Shown here: positions 43,943 through 53,879 of the stretch, piece by piece | How the letters are laid out: each line of letters opens with the position of its first letter | Position numbering within the stretch: the first letter of the stretch is position 1 | DNA from: Sodiomyces alkalinus F11 | Taxonomy: Eukaryota > Ascomycota > Sordariomycetes > Glomerellales > Plectosphaerellaceae | NCBI RefSeq assembly: GCF_003711515.1 | Contig: NW_021167083.1 | Coordinates: 1 to 64,000 of the forward strand | Reading direction: 5' to 3' | DNA: 64,000 nucleotides | Translations under genes and position numbers: made by a program | Notes under the pieces: model-generated | Database searches by the model: none | Seen by the model: only the letters and a program-made list of their open reading frames with translations | What the model was told of the DNA's origin: nothing

Positions 43943-46900
43943 CTACTTCGAGATTTTGATTCTACTTCGTATCAGCCGCAGAAGAACCCAAGCAACAACC
44001 CTATAAGCGACAGCACAACCCGCCAGTGCCGCGATATTAACGCTGGCATTGGCATTTAACTGATAAAGATCGAGCACGTCTTGTCCGGTTTGGATCGGGC
44101 ACTCTCCCGTGGGTAGCTTTTGCGACTCGGTGCACGAGAATGTCACATCACGAAGACTGAATGGCGCAAGGGCTCTCGCCGCGTATCGAATAGGACTCAG
44201 GTGGTTGAGTGCCTGCAGGAACCCAGGCATGTCGATGGAAAGAATACCCGCCATCGTCTGTGCAAGGGATAAGAAGATGCTCGTGAGGTTGACAGCAAAG
44301 CCGGTGTGGCTAAATAGGGTGTTGAACATGATGCCGACGCTCTCGCCACAGCTGACGATGGCGAAGCAGCAGAACACGCTGACGAAATACATCTCAGCGG
44401 TACGTGGAAAGCCGACGGCCAAAACGGCCAAGACGCCAAAGATCAAGCAGCTGATAATTTCGAACGGGATCTCGAGCAATGTATAGCTTGCCAGGAAAGC
44501 CTCGACGCTGTAAACCCCGTCGTCGTCTTCCCGATAGAATACATCGCGCTCGGCGGGGTATACAGCCACGTTCTGCAGCATGCCGACGAAGTAAAAGGAG
44601 CCAACTTGCTGCACAAAGCCCATCCGGTTTTGAACCGAAATAAGATCGTTCTCAAGCGGCGCGAAGAACAGCGTCAGCACCACCCCTAAGCCAACAACTT
44701 GCATTGTACGTGCGAGCAGAAGAGGCGGCTGGCGACGGAAGTTGATGAGGGCTCGCTGAATAAGAAGGGGCGCGGCACTTGTGAAGGGTGCCCTCTTACG
44801 CACTAACGCGCCAAGCTCTGCTGGTGTCGCTACTATCGTGCGGTTTGGCGACTGGCATGTTTCCGTTGTGACACGCCCGTGTTGTGGACAAACACGTTTT
44901 GCTGGGTCAGTGGCACCACCAAGACTGCCTCCATCAGACACAATGGGTTGCTTTGTATGATGTTGTCGTTTGTCGATTGTTGGTGTCAAAGTCATCCCAG
45001 GTGTCCCTTCGTCTGCCTCTTTGACCGGGGTTAAACGAGACTCATGAACAATGCCAGAAGCTCCGCTCTCTTGCCTGGCGATTGCGGCCTGTACATGTGC
45101 TTCCCAAGCATCCACCAGCCGCTTCACCCTCACTCTACTCGCGGCCTCGCGGTCCGCTTGTTGCAGATCCACCATGACAAGGTCAAGCGCGAAGTCTGCA
45201 GGGTTCGTATGAGACGGGCAGTCAAAACCCAGACGGTTCAAGTAGGTCATCATCTCGCCAGCTGGGCCCGCGTAGGCGGGGATCCCGCCCCGGGCAAGGA
45301 GCAAGACGTTGCCGAAATGCTTGTATAGGTCTGAACGGGCCTGGTGGATGGTGAGAATAAGTGTCCTCCCTTCCATGGCTAATCCCCGAAGCACCTCCAT
45401 GATGGAGTTGGCGGTGAAGGCGTCTAGACCGCTTGTCGGCTCGTCGAGTAATAAAACGCGTGGGTCGCTTAAAAGCTGGACGGCGATAGATACTCGACGT
45501 TTCTCGCCACCTGAGATGCCTTTGATCAGGTCGCTGCCGACGAGATTGTCCGCACAGTCTTTCAACCCCATCTTGAGGAGCACGTCCTCGGCGCGACTAT
45601 ACTTCTCCTCCCTGCTCATCCACGAAGGTAGCCTGAGCCCCGCAGAGAAGCGAAGGGTCTCGCGCACGGTAAGCGAGGGGAGGAGTGCGTCGTCGTCCTG
45701 ACAGACATAGGAGCAGACGGAGCGAATCACGGAAGCAGACGGAACAGCTCCGTTAAACGTAAGCTTGCCGGATGGCTTGTACTGTGTCCCCATGGTGTTG
45801 TGGAGGCGCAGAGCCATGGAGTTGAGTAACGACGTCTTCCCGCTGCCGGACGGGCCCATGATGATGTTGAGGACACCTGCATGGAAGGTGGTGGTGACAG
45901 GGTTTAGAATTCTCGTGACAGGCGACTTTTTCGCGAGAGGCGAGCGCTTGTGCAAGTCCAAAGTGAAATGGTCCAGTCCCACGTCGATTGTGCGGACCTC
46001 TGAATTGGCCTTGGCTCTCAGTTTCTCTTTACCCGCAGACAGATCGGTGTCGGAGTTCCTCGCTCTTGCAATAGTCATCTTAACAGGGATGAATTGAAGG
46101 CCAATCCATGACACGATGCAGAAGAACACGACGAAGGCGACCATGACAAGAATTGGTCGCCAGACCCAGTTGTCAGGAAATCCGAGCGATTTCATGATGA
46201 ACTCTCCCGTATATTGGTTGCAAGCGGGGTTGGATCGCCCGCCCGGGAGAGGGCAGTTGTAAAAAGCACGTTCAAACTCATTCCCGCAGTAGGCACTGAA
46301 GACATAGTACTTTGATAATTGTGAAATGTTAGCGACCAAACGACGACTCCAAAATTGCATTGTAACGTTCAGGGACGGGCGCCTTACGGTATATGTGATA
46401 TACTTGAGCCACCGTACATAAACGGGAATGCTTTCCGACTGAACGAACATGCCACAGGCCATGCTCTGCATAGTATATATCAAGTTGGCGAGGAGACTGG
46501 CGCCCGGGAAGTGTCTGACGGCGGTGACGCATGCCATAGCACATGTCATGGCGATGTAATGGTTGAGAAGCGTGATGGCAAAAAATATAAAGAACTGATT
46601 GGCATCTCTGTCGAAACCGGCCATGAAGTAGAAGATGACCGAAAAGAGGAACGGAACCGGGAAGTCTTCGGTGGGCAGTCGGGCGAGGCGGCGGGAAAGG
46701 AGGAAGGGGATTGCATCCACGCAGTTCTCTGTGCGTTCTCGGTCGAACGTGGGCATGTCAATGCTGAGCCGATAGATCTCGAAGATGAGGATGAGATAAC
46801 CCTGCAGCCCGGAAGCAGTGTAAAGCGCGCCTTGTCGAGACCGTATGCCCGAGTCGTCTCGGGGCAGGTCGAAGAAGATGTAGCCAGTGACGAGACCCAT

Positions 46901-48232
46901 CAGGATGGCCTCGAGGATGGCGGCAAGCATGCCCAAGGGATCACGATGGGTGACCTTGAAGGTTCGGTCCGTTAACATACGCAGTTGCCGAGTGTAGGTG
47001 GCATGGCGAGTCGCGTCTGAGCTCGCAGGTTGGCGACATGATGGGTCTGCAATCTTCTCTGGAGGAAGGAAACACTTTGTGCTTTCCTCATACCAAGCAT
47101 CGTGAAGTCTCCCAACTCTGGCGGTGCTTTCCGCCTCAAGTTCTGGCGTTCGGTTGTCGACGGCAGCTATGTCGATCAGGTGTTCGGCGGGGTTGACAAA
47201 TGGGGGAAGCTGGAAGCCCAAGGCCCCAAACCAAGCCACACATTCGCTGGCTCTGCCCGAGTAGACGGGACACCCTCTGGCCAAAATAATAAGGTTGTCG
47301 AAAAGGTCCCATATCTCGGATCGGGGTTGATGGATAGTGGTGATGATGGTCCTTCCCTTGCTTGCCAGGCTTTTCAGCGTCCTGACCAACTGGAAAGCAC
47401 TTGTCGCGTCAAGGCCGGTCGTGGGTTCGTCTAGGAATAAGACCGAAGGGTTGGCTAGAAGCTGCACGCCGATGCTGACCCTGCGCCTCTCGCCTCCTGA
47501 GCAGCCACGATGCTGGTGGTTCCCTATCCGCGTATTGGCACATTCCTTTAGTCCGAGTTCGAGAATCACCTCTTCCACTATCTGCGCACGTTCCTGCTGC
47601 GTGGTAGACGGTGGCAGTCGCAGATTGGCAGAGTATTGCAAAGTTTCTCGGACAGTCAGAGCGGAGAGCAAAATGTCCTGCTGCATGACGTAGGCGTGTC
47701 TCACGCTGTGGATGCCGGGGTTGCCATTGAAGGTGATGAGGCCCTCCTGCGAAAGACGAGAGCTGATCGTGCGCTCAGACATGGTGTTGAGCAGGGTGGT
47801 CTTGCCCGAGCCGCTTCCTCCAATGATAGCGGTGAGAGTGCCGGGGGGGAGAGACGCATTGACATCTCGCAGCAATTTCTTGGACTGGGGCCTGGGTTGG
47901 AACTTTTGTCTTGCAAGCTCAGGGTAAGTCGAAGGCTCGAGCCAGGAGGGGGCGGTGTCAACGGTGACGGAAAGCCCTCGAATGTGGACGTCCACTGGCT
48001 CGACGTCGTCCAGGGAAATATGGCCTGTCCTGGACAGAGACAGGCGACGGAAAGGTGACTGGTCATTGACACCGGTCGGTTCTGCGGATGTGGCGATAGA
48101 ACTTGCGCGTTCAACCTTGTCGATCTCAATATTAGCTGGGACCTGAGGGTCAGGTGATGGTTGGATACCCTGGTGAGATGGAAAATTGCGACCCAGGCCG
48201 GCATCATGACCCGGAGCGTTGGGGTAAGACAT
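43943..48232 (-). CDS. Full-size ABCG-type ABC transporter (NBD-TMD-NBD-TMD)
   Basis: 1,429 codons as read through; about 1,403 if the 78-nt intron at 46310-46387 is removed. Two ABCG half-transporters are fused. NBD1 has Walker A GGSGSGKT (138-145), signature CSGGERRRVS (244-253), Walker B VLFLDEPT (264-271) and switch His 301. TMD1 spans about 430-716. NBD2 has Walker A GPSGSGKT (793-800), signature ISGGEKRRVS (906-915), Walker B VLLLDEPT (926-933) and His 963. TMD2 spans about 1165-1420. Both ATP sites look canonical, unlike PDR-type pumps whose first Walker A lysine is replaced, so it resembles the yeast Yol075c-like group. It should be an ATP-driven membrane exporter; the substrate is unknown. 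Start: ATG in context CTCAACATGT. The residue 1050-1140 linker is long and hydrophilic. Codon use is normal with no RIP. It is divergent from the gene at 50301. Confidence 0.93.
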   Translation of the reverse strand: MSYPNAPGHDAGLGRNFPSHQGIQPSPDPQVPANIEIDKVERASSIATSAEPTGVNDQSPFRRLSLSRTGHISLDDVEPVDVHIRGLSVTVDTAPSWLEPSTYPELARQKFQPRPQSKKLLRDVNASLPPGTLTAIIGGSGSGKTTLLNTMSERTISSRLSQEGLITFNGNPGIHSVRHAYVMQQDILLSALTVRETLQYSANLRLPPSTTQQERAQIVEEVILELGLKECANTRIGNHQHRGCSGGERRRVSIGVQLLANPSVLFLDEPTTGLDATSAFQLVRTLKSLASKGRTIITTIHQPRSEIWDLFDNLIILARGCPVYSGRASECVAWFGALGFQLPPFVNPAEHLIDIAAVDNRTPELEAESTARVGRLHDAWYEESTKCFLPPEKIADPSCRQPASSDATRHATYTRQLRMLTDRTFKVTHRDPLGMLAAILEAILMGLVTGYIFFDLPRDDSGIRSRQGALYTASGLQGYLILIFEIYRLSIDMPTFDRERTENCVDAIPFLLSRRLARLPTEDFPVPFLFSVIFYFMAGFDRDANQFFIFFAITLLNHYIAMTCAMACVTAVRHFPGASLLANLIYTMQSMACGMFVQSESIPVYVRWLKYITYTVRRPSLNVTMQFWSRRLVANISQLSKYYVFSAYCGNEFERAFYNCPLPGGRSNPACNQYTGEFIMKSLGFPDNWVWRPILVMVAFVVFFCIVSWIGLQFIPVKMTIARARNSDTDLSAGKEKLRAKANSEVRTIDVGLDHFTLDLHKRSPLAKKSPVTRILNPVTTTFHAGVLNIIMGPSGSGKTSLLNSMALRLHNTMGTQYKPSGKLTFNGAVPSASVIRSVCSYVCQDDDALLPSLTVRETLRFSAGLRLPSWMSREEKYSRAEDVLLKMGLKDCADNLVGSDLIKGISGGEKRRVSIAVQLLSDPRVLLLDEPTSGLDAFTANSIMEVLRGLAMEGRTLILTIHQARSDLYKHFGNVLLLARGGIPAYAGPAGEMMTYLNRLGFDCPSHTNPADFALDLVMVDLQQADREAASRVRVKRLVDAWEAHVQAAIARQESGASGIVHESRLTPVKEADEGTPGMTLTPTIDKRQHHTKQPIVSDGGSLGGATDPAKRVCPQHGRVTTETCQSPNRTIVATPAELGALVRKRAPFTSAAPLLIQRALINFRRQPPLLLARTMQVVGLGVVLTLFFAPLENDLISVQNRMGFVQQVGSFYFVGMLQNVAVYPAERDVFYREDDDGVYSVEAFLASYTLLEIPFEIISCLIFGVLAVLAVGFPRTAEMYFVSVFCCFAIVSCGESVGIMFNTLFSHTGFAVNLTSIFLSLAQTMAGILSIDMPGFLQALNHLSPIRYAARALAPFSLRDVTFSCTESQKLPTGECPIQTGQDVLDLYQLNANASVNIAALAGCAVAYRVVAWVLLRLIRSRIKISK
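46310..46387 (-). other. Predicted intron in the ABC transporter, in frame and stop-free
   Basis: Minus strand: GTAAGG donor (46387), GCTAAC branch-like site about 20 nt before the end, and an AAG acceptor (46310). It is 78 nt, a multiple of three, without a stop, so an uninterrupted ORF reads through it. Translating it inserts 26 residues (from RRPSLNV to SQLSK) into the last part of TMD1. Removing it joins LKYITYT to YYVFSAYCGNEF, matching the usual W-x-x-I-T-Y-x-F/Y-x-A/G-x-C-x-N-E-F pattern of this family. Confidence 0.82.
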
Positions 48233-50292
48233 GTTGAGACGGACCGGGGGACCGGGGCGTGGGGGGACAAAGGATCCAATACCAGCACGACTATCGTGAC
48301 AGGGGCATTCTGTTGGGGAGCGTGGGAAATTGAGGACACGGCAGAGATCACCAATAGCTGTAGTCTGTCCACGTGGATAAGGAACTGCGGCTTCGTCGGT
48401 GCCAGGCTATGGCCCGTGAGGGTTCGCAAATTAGGTGGTTGATTAGTGCTCAGGAGAGCCAAGAAAATTGACAGAGGAAGCCAGGATAAGGTAGGTAACG
48501 GGCCTGGCCGAAATGAATCTCCAGTAAAGAGTAATTAGAAAAAGATAAGGAAAGAAGAAAGAAAAAAGAAAAAAGAAAAAAGGGGAACACAAAGTAAAGG
48601 AAAAGAGAAGATAAACCACAAGAGAAGGCAAAGGACAGAATTAACCGAGTTGGGGAGATGGGGAAATGGTCAAGGGGCGTAGCCAACCGACTAGTCACTG
48701 TAGAGGAAAAATGGGGGGCTGTAGGTGTCCTGATGTAACGTTCCTGCACGGACGGCCCTTAGCTTTCCACTTTGGTATTAGGGTACGGACGTTAGTCCTT
48801 ACTTAGGACGAGGGGCCTGGCTTCTTCTCTAGACTCCTCCTATTGGTTACTGTATGATAAGGATAAGAGGAAGGGTACGGGTACGAGTTACGAAGATATT
48901 ACGACTTCGCTTGGGAGAAGTCTTACACAGTCCGAACCTGGCATTTCTTACGGTCCTGTTAGTGTGAGACGAATATTTGCACGGCTTATTTAGGAACAAC
49001 CACGTGATATATTTTCTGTGGAGCCTTCTAAGCAAAAAAAAGTGAAGAAAAAATAAAAGTGAAAAAAGCAAAGACGTATCTCACGAGAGAGTATCACCAG
49101 CTTCCCTTCCTAATATTCTGACCCAGGTTAGGACCCCGCTCGAAAGCGTGGAAAAGAAAGGAAATCAAACCTTGATATTCAACAATGCTGGACGAAACAC
49201 ATGCATCACGAAGCCGGACAATCTTCGAGTCTCGAGATAACCGTCAAAAATGGGTGGAATCCAAGTTCGCAGGTGGTGCTCACATGGCATATGTGACATT
49301 AGGAGAGGGGGGAGGAGGGTAGGTCAGAGGTCGAACAGAGAATTTACCTCGGACCAGAGCCGGGTCAGAGGTACAGCTCTTAACATGAGGGCTCTAAGTC
49401 TTACGACAGTTTGGCCAAAACCGGGTAGGTACGCAAAGAAAGGGAAGCCTGACGCAACCGAGAAGAAAATGGAAACGCCTGAGTCAGAGGGAGATGATGT
49501 GGAAATTATGATCCCAGCTGTGGCTATTATTCTTTTTATTAATGTGGCTCTCCGTCATTGGGACTCTTGAAGGAGTCGGGGTCCTCGTCGGTGAAGCTAC
49601 GAAGCAGGCATCATGGCTTGTTATTCCCCATGTCGTGAACAGGACAGGGTATTTTGTACTGCTCACTTATGTTACCAGCACAAGATTGGTCGACAGGGGC
49701 AATGGGACTGGGAGTTTTCAATCCCTCCACGGGTTTGGTGAAAGTATTTATATCGAGTATACTGGTCGTTGTCGCCGTCTGTCTTCCATCTTCCCATAAT
49801 CTTATATGCTTCTTTTCTAGTCTGTTCTGGTCTCTTCTGGTCTCCCTATTTTTGCATCTTCGAACCCAGTCTGCTGTTCTTGATATATTCTGCCGGTCAT
49901 TTTCTGCTATCTATCTTTCCTAGAAACGTCGACTCTTCTCTCGTTTACACTTGCCCACGCTCTCTCAACCCATATCTCCGTAATCACTGCTAGTCTGCAC
50001 CACCGACCTCCGTACGGAACTACTTACGTGGCATCAAGTCCTGCTTTTCATTTGTTGGCCTGTCTGTACTGGTCTGCTTCTGTTGATCTGCCTTATTCAG
50101 TGCTCCAGGTACGTACTGTAAAGTCCAAAATGCTTCGCTTAAGACTCCGGTTTGTGTTTCCAGGTCACACTAACACAAGTTTTGCAGGCTTGTGCTGATA
50201 CTGGCAACACAACATATATCCCCTACATATTTGTGTTCTTTCCCTGCCAGATTTACCTCCAATTTTATTTCTCCATCCCAGGAGCGAAGATT
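48233..50292. promoter_or_regulatory. Divergent intergenic region between the ABC transporter and the unknown gene
   Basis: About 2 kb of non-RIP DNA. The transporter side has a pyrimidine-rich leader tract (minus-strand CT-rich, 48539-48610), common upstream of fungal start sites. Short ORFs here (up to 106 codons, 49250-49570) have no recognisable domain and no consistent codon bias, so I do not call genes. No transcription-factor site can be assigned with confidence. Confidence 0.5.
50109..50187 (+). other. Predicted 5'-UTR intron of the unknown gene
   Basis: CAG/GTACGT donor at 50109, CACTAACAC branch-type sequence at 50168-50176, and TTTTGCAG acceptor ending at 50187. It is 79 nt, typical for Pezizomycotina, and lies about 110 nt upstream of the start codon. 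Confidence 0.6.
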
Positions 50293-50304
50293 ATGACAAC
50301 ATGA
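50293..50304 (+). promoter_or_regulatory. Three-codon uORF overlapping the main start
   Basis: ATG ACA ACA TGA at 50293-50304. The stop overlaps the main ATG (50301) as ATGA. A ribosome using the uORF would terminate on top of the main start, allowing coupled reinitiation or repression. Confidence 0.6.
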
Positions 50305-51641
50305 CTCTTAGTCATATACACACGTCCTTCCAACTCATCTCCCACGAATCACGCCTGGAGTTTCTCCGGGAGAACTGGGATTTCTGGGGTCCAGGTGTCT
50401 TTTGGCCAGAGGAGAAGTTTCGTCCAAAGGACCCTAACGCGCGGGACCTCGTTTACTTCATGACCAAACTAACGACGGTATTCCTCTTGTTGCATCGACC
50501 CTTGCGGAAGATATGGGATTCCGGGGAGCAGTTCCATGGAGTTTTGCGAAACGCATACCGAATAATTGAGTCGGACGAGACGAAATCGGAAAATGACACT
50601 TGTCCTCTAACGACAATACATATCGTCTACGCTCTGGACCAGGCCGTGGTCCTGTGGCGCATAGCCTGTCTCCCTAATGCACCAGAGCTGCAATCACATG
50701 ATCCATGTCACTTGAGTTCTGCCGTACTCCCGACTCCACGTATTCACACCCCCGAGTCGCACGACAGCTGGGCCATTGAGGAATCGCGTCCGGAAAGAAA
50801 TTCGAAGGGAAAGAACTCTAAGGGTAAAAATGTCGCTTCCAATTCTCGGGCGTCCTTGGTGGTCGAAATCCCATCCTCCTGCGGAGTCGGGGAACCTTAT
50901 GACCTGAATGAACCCGGTAGTCAAGAGGAAGGTCAGAATTCCACCGTGGCGGTTCTCTTGGCTGGCTCCGATGTGGAGCTGTCCACTGAGCAGGCCAATA
51001 TTTCTCAGCCTGTTCGCGAAGGAGGAGCTACACGACCGACTCCTAAGCCCAGCACGGCCGTAACGCCCCCCAGGAGCTCGACAATTCCAAAGTTGGGAAA
51101 GAGTAGTGCCGTGCGCAAGTCGGGCAAGGATCGGAAGCGCAAGTCCTCGTTTAGCAAGCCTGCCGAACCGTCGACGCAGGAAGACAGTTCCATGAGCAAC
51201 GCTGTGACGCCATCTAAACCGAGGGCTAAGAAGAGAAAGATCTCCGAGGCAGAAAGCCACTACCCAGGTGAATGTTCGCAACCCAGCAGTCAGCAGCCAG
51301 GGCAAATCAAGCCATCATCTCCCGGTCAGCATCTTCCTACCCAGGAAGATTCATCTGCCGCCAACGTCAAAAATGCACCCAGTGCAGCCTCGACACCTCG
51401 AGGTAAACGGGGTCGAGCTCAGACGACCGCGGTGGCGAGGCCATCCGTCGAAGACGTGACGGAGTCTGTTTCGCCTGATAACAATAAGATACAGACTCGT
51501 GACAAGAAGCTTGTGACCCTCGACAAGCTCTGTCAAAGTATGGAAAACGATGTTCGATACCGCAGTACAGAGGAGAACGAATTGAGGTTTAAATTGCAAA
51601 GGCTTAGGGAGGAAATTGAGGATCTCAAGAGAGCATTGTAA
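50301..51641 (+). CDS. Hypothetical basic protein, probably nuclear (446 aa)
   Basis: I do not recognise the family. Residues 1-125 look folded and are Trp/Phe/Leu-rich (FLRENWDFWGPGVFWPEE; a hydrophobic helix at 52-66), suggesting a small N-terminal domain. Residues 135-400 are low-complexity, rich in Ser/Pro/Lys, and include an 11-bp-spaced SKGKN duplication (168-177), basic clusters KDRKRK (276-281) and KPRAKKRKI (306-314) that fit nuclear localisation signals, a STQEDSS/PTQEDSS repeat (291, 346), and TPRGKRGR (365-372), which resembles an AT-hook core. Residues 403-446 are a charged heptad-like helix, probably a coiled coil. The overall look is of a chromatin or transcription-associated protein, by inference only. 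The start is chosen because the only upstream ATG is the micro-uORF. It is single-exon in the coding part, with no RIP lesions. Confidence 0.8.
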   Translation: MTLSHIHTSFQLISHESRLEFLRENWDFWGPGVFWPEEKFRPKDPNARDLVYFMTKLTTVFLLLHRPLRKIWDSGEQFHGVLRNAYRIIESDETKSENDTCPLTTIHIVYALDQAVVLWRIACLPNAPELQSHDPCHLSSAVLPTPRIHTPESHDSWAIEESRPERNSKGKNSKGKNVASNSRASLVVEIPSSCGVGEPYDLNEPGSQEEGQNSTVAVLLAGSDVELSTEQANISQPVREGGATRPTPKPSTAVTPPRSSTIPKLGKSSAVRKSGKDRKRKSSFSKPAEPSTQEDSSMSNAVTPSKPRAKKRKISEAESHYPGECSQPSSQQPGQIKPSSPGQHLPTQEDSSAANVKNAPSAASTPRGKRGRAQTTAVARPSVEDVTESVSPDNNKIQTRDKKLVTLDKLCQSMENDVRYRSTEENELRFKLQRLREEIEDLKRAL

Positions 51642-52440
51642 TGCCTTACATGGTCCTTTACATTTTGTATTCACCTTTGTATTTTCTTCTCTGTATTGCC
51701 TATTCACTCCTCCTATCTATCTTTAGTTTTTATGTTTCTTTGACACATGGTCCTGGGCGATGATTGTCGGCAAACCAGATTGTAATACCTACCTACTTAG
51801 CTGCTATCATATAATTATAGAATTAATAATTCAAGATGGGGATATTCCGACAGGGTCTAGGTGTGACAACTGCGATAATCGCCATTCCTAACAATCAATC
51901 CATCCATAGTGGGTAATAATTCATCCATCTGCGCAGTAACTGCCAACTCCAGTATTTGACCAATCCCATCTTCCCGCGGGATCGTTTTGTGTAGGAATTA
52001 CCGCTAGCGACATTCCTCCGCGACCTCTTCTACGGTCTTTTACCTTACGCTACGTGATCCTCGCGGGCGGCCATCACCTCCTCTTCACCTTGTTTGCCTT
52101 GTTATTATTATTGCGCTTACGCCTTTGATCGCACCGACGTACGACCTCTGCTTTTTGGTGTTGGCGTGCAATGTGCTTGCTCCTCTCGATCCTACTCACA
52201 CGATGGCAAAGCCCATGATAAATTGACGGTTTGCCCCTTTAACGATTTGCCGTTTGACGATTTGATTGTTTGAACGCTTGACTGTTTGACTAAGGTATTG
52301 ACTGTTAATATAGAGGGCAAGGAGTCGACGATGGGAATCTAGATAGATTAATAATCGGTAGCTGCTTAATAATTGATTCAGCGTTGGCCATGGTTTTAAG
52401 ATATAGCGCCTGTCCCTACCTGGAACCTACCTAGTCTGAT
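51642..52440. other. 3' flank of the unknown gene, non-RIP DNA
   Basis: T-rich 3' UTR-like sequence (51650-51740), then unremarkable DNA. 52215-52305 has loosely repeated GACGATTTG/GTTTGAC words. No convincing ORF. Composition shifts to RIP-type at about 52440. Confidence 0.55.
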
Positions 52441-53110
52441 TATTCTTACTACTATAATATTATATAAACGATTTATTATTATAATTTAAATAGCTTAGAT
52501 TTAATAAAGAACTGTATATAATCAAGAGCTATTATATATAGACTAAGCTCTAAACTAAGAGATAAACCTAGCGTAGGATACTATAAGATTACGCGAACCG
52601 TAATACGTATTTCGGACTTTTACGTTTAGGACTATCTCATTTAAGATATTAGATAATATATATCTACCTATATATACTAACGAATAAAACCGCGGTATTA
52701 TACCTTATACGGGCTTTCTATTAGGTGCCTGTAGCAGTGGTCATAATAAGTCCCTAGTGTGGACCCATAGGGGTCCAGGCGTGCCCAGTCTAAGACCCCT
52801 CGAGGCATAAACAAGGCAGTCATCACATAAGCAAACAGAATAGTCTCTCGAAGCAAACAAAGCAGCCCTTAAGGAAGCAAACAAGCAGTCTTTAAGGAGT
52901 AATAGAAAGCAGTGGGGCGTAGACTTAAGGAGCGGAGGAGCCTCCCCTTTAAGGAGGGAGGCCAGCGATTAATCTAACTCTTTAACTACACCTACACTTT
53001 CCCTATTATAATCCTATTATAATCCCACCTAGTTCCTTACTTAACCCTACCTTTTCACTCTTTACGACTACCCATTTAACACTTTCCTACTCTAAAACGT
53101 CTTTTCGCAG
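52441..53110. other. RIP-type spacer with a less-mutated LTR-like block
   Basis: 52441-52725 is AT-rich with no identified content. 52730-52990 begins TGTAGCAG and ends CTACA, an inverted terminal pair typical of LTRs, and keeps many CpA (AGCAAACAAAGCAG). No target duplication is seen. It may be a truncated or solo LTR related to the integrase fragment that follows. Confidence 0.35.
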
Positions 53111-53114
53111 AGAT

Positions 53115-53400
53115 TTCGATTAAGTTCATTATAGGATTACCGCTTATCTATAATAAAGGCAGGAAATATAACGCTATTCTTATTATTGTTTATTATCTAA
53201 TAAAGTACTTATTATATATCCTTATAAGTAGTAGCCTTACTACTAAGAGACTCGCGAATATATTATAGTATTCTATTTTCCGAACCTTTAGGGTTCCTAA
53301 TAGTATTATTTTAGACGGAGGGTCCTTATTTATAAGCTATCTTTAGACTACTATTTACCGCTACTTCGGAACTAAATAACGTAATAAGCTCTAACTAGGC
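53115..53400 (+). pseudogene. Ty3/gypsy integrase core fragment
   Basis: The frame reads YNKGRKYNAILIIVYYLIKYLL..., AKRLANIL-like, then VPNSIILDGGSLFISYL and YRYFGTK. These are the spacing and residues around the first two acidic residues of a gypsy integrase DDE core. RIP has converted DRFTK-type residues to YYLIK and introduced TAG stops. It is a fragment only; the neighbouring domains are missing. It differs from the integrase in the element at 4162-17374. Confidence 0.75.
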
Positions 53401-53830
53401 AAATCTCTAGCTAGCTAGTACTATAGGACCTAAAAGAATCTAGGCTTTAATATACCCTATCCGGGCACGACTCTAGCCAGCTAGCACTATCAGACCTAGG
53501 GAACCCAGGATTTAAGGGGTAACCTTTACTATAGTAACTATAGTATAATAAAGATATCTTCTCTAAGCTAAGGGGGGCGCGCCCCTAGGACTTAAGTATT
53601 CCACGTTTAAACCCCGTGGAATCCTCGGCTTCTACGTATAGGAACCCGGGGGATTCCCCGGTATTTACTAATTATACCCTAGGGAAGCCATGGTATACCC
53701 CAAAGGTACCTATAGTATACCCTATAGGTGCTATTGCTTATACTATAGAATCGCTAGGGTACCCCGTGATACGCCCTGGTGTTCCCGGTGGAATCTAGGG
53801 CGTATTATAACGCTTATCTACGTTATAGTA
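53401..53830. repeat. Short direct and inverted repeats
   Basis: Two related ~50-bp units, TCTAGC(T/C)AGCTAG(T/C)ACTAT, at 53407 and 53471. Inverted words ATTCCACG/CGTGGAAT at 53599-53606 and 53617-53624. A tract rich in GGTA/TACC words (53690-53770) is readable as a 60-codon ORF that looks fortuitous. No element is identified. Confidence 0.4.
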
Positions 53831-53879
53831 CTCGTAGACAGATAGCTAGATAAAGAGAAAAAACCAGAATATAGAATAC

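Noticed and set aside
44109..48442. Numerous ORFs overlapping the ABC transporter on both strands
   Set aside because: All are shadows of one strongly supported 1,429-codon frame with complete ABC motifs.
49250..49570. 106-codon plus ORF in the intergenic region
   Set aside because: Mixed composition, no domain and no start or intron context; probably spurious, though a small secreted or regulatory product cannot be formally excluded.
50694..51305. 203-codon minus ORF opposite the unknown gene
   Set aside because: Antisense shadow of the plus frame, which has coherent NLS and coiled-coil features.
53616..53798. 60-codon plus ORF
   Set aside because: Lies in repetitive GGTA/TACC-rich sequence; the open frame looks accidental.
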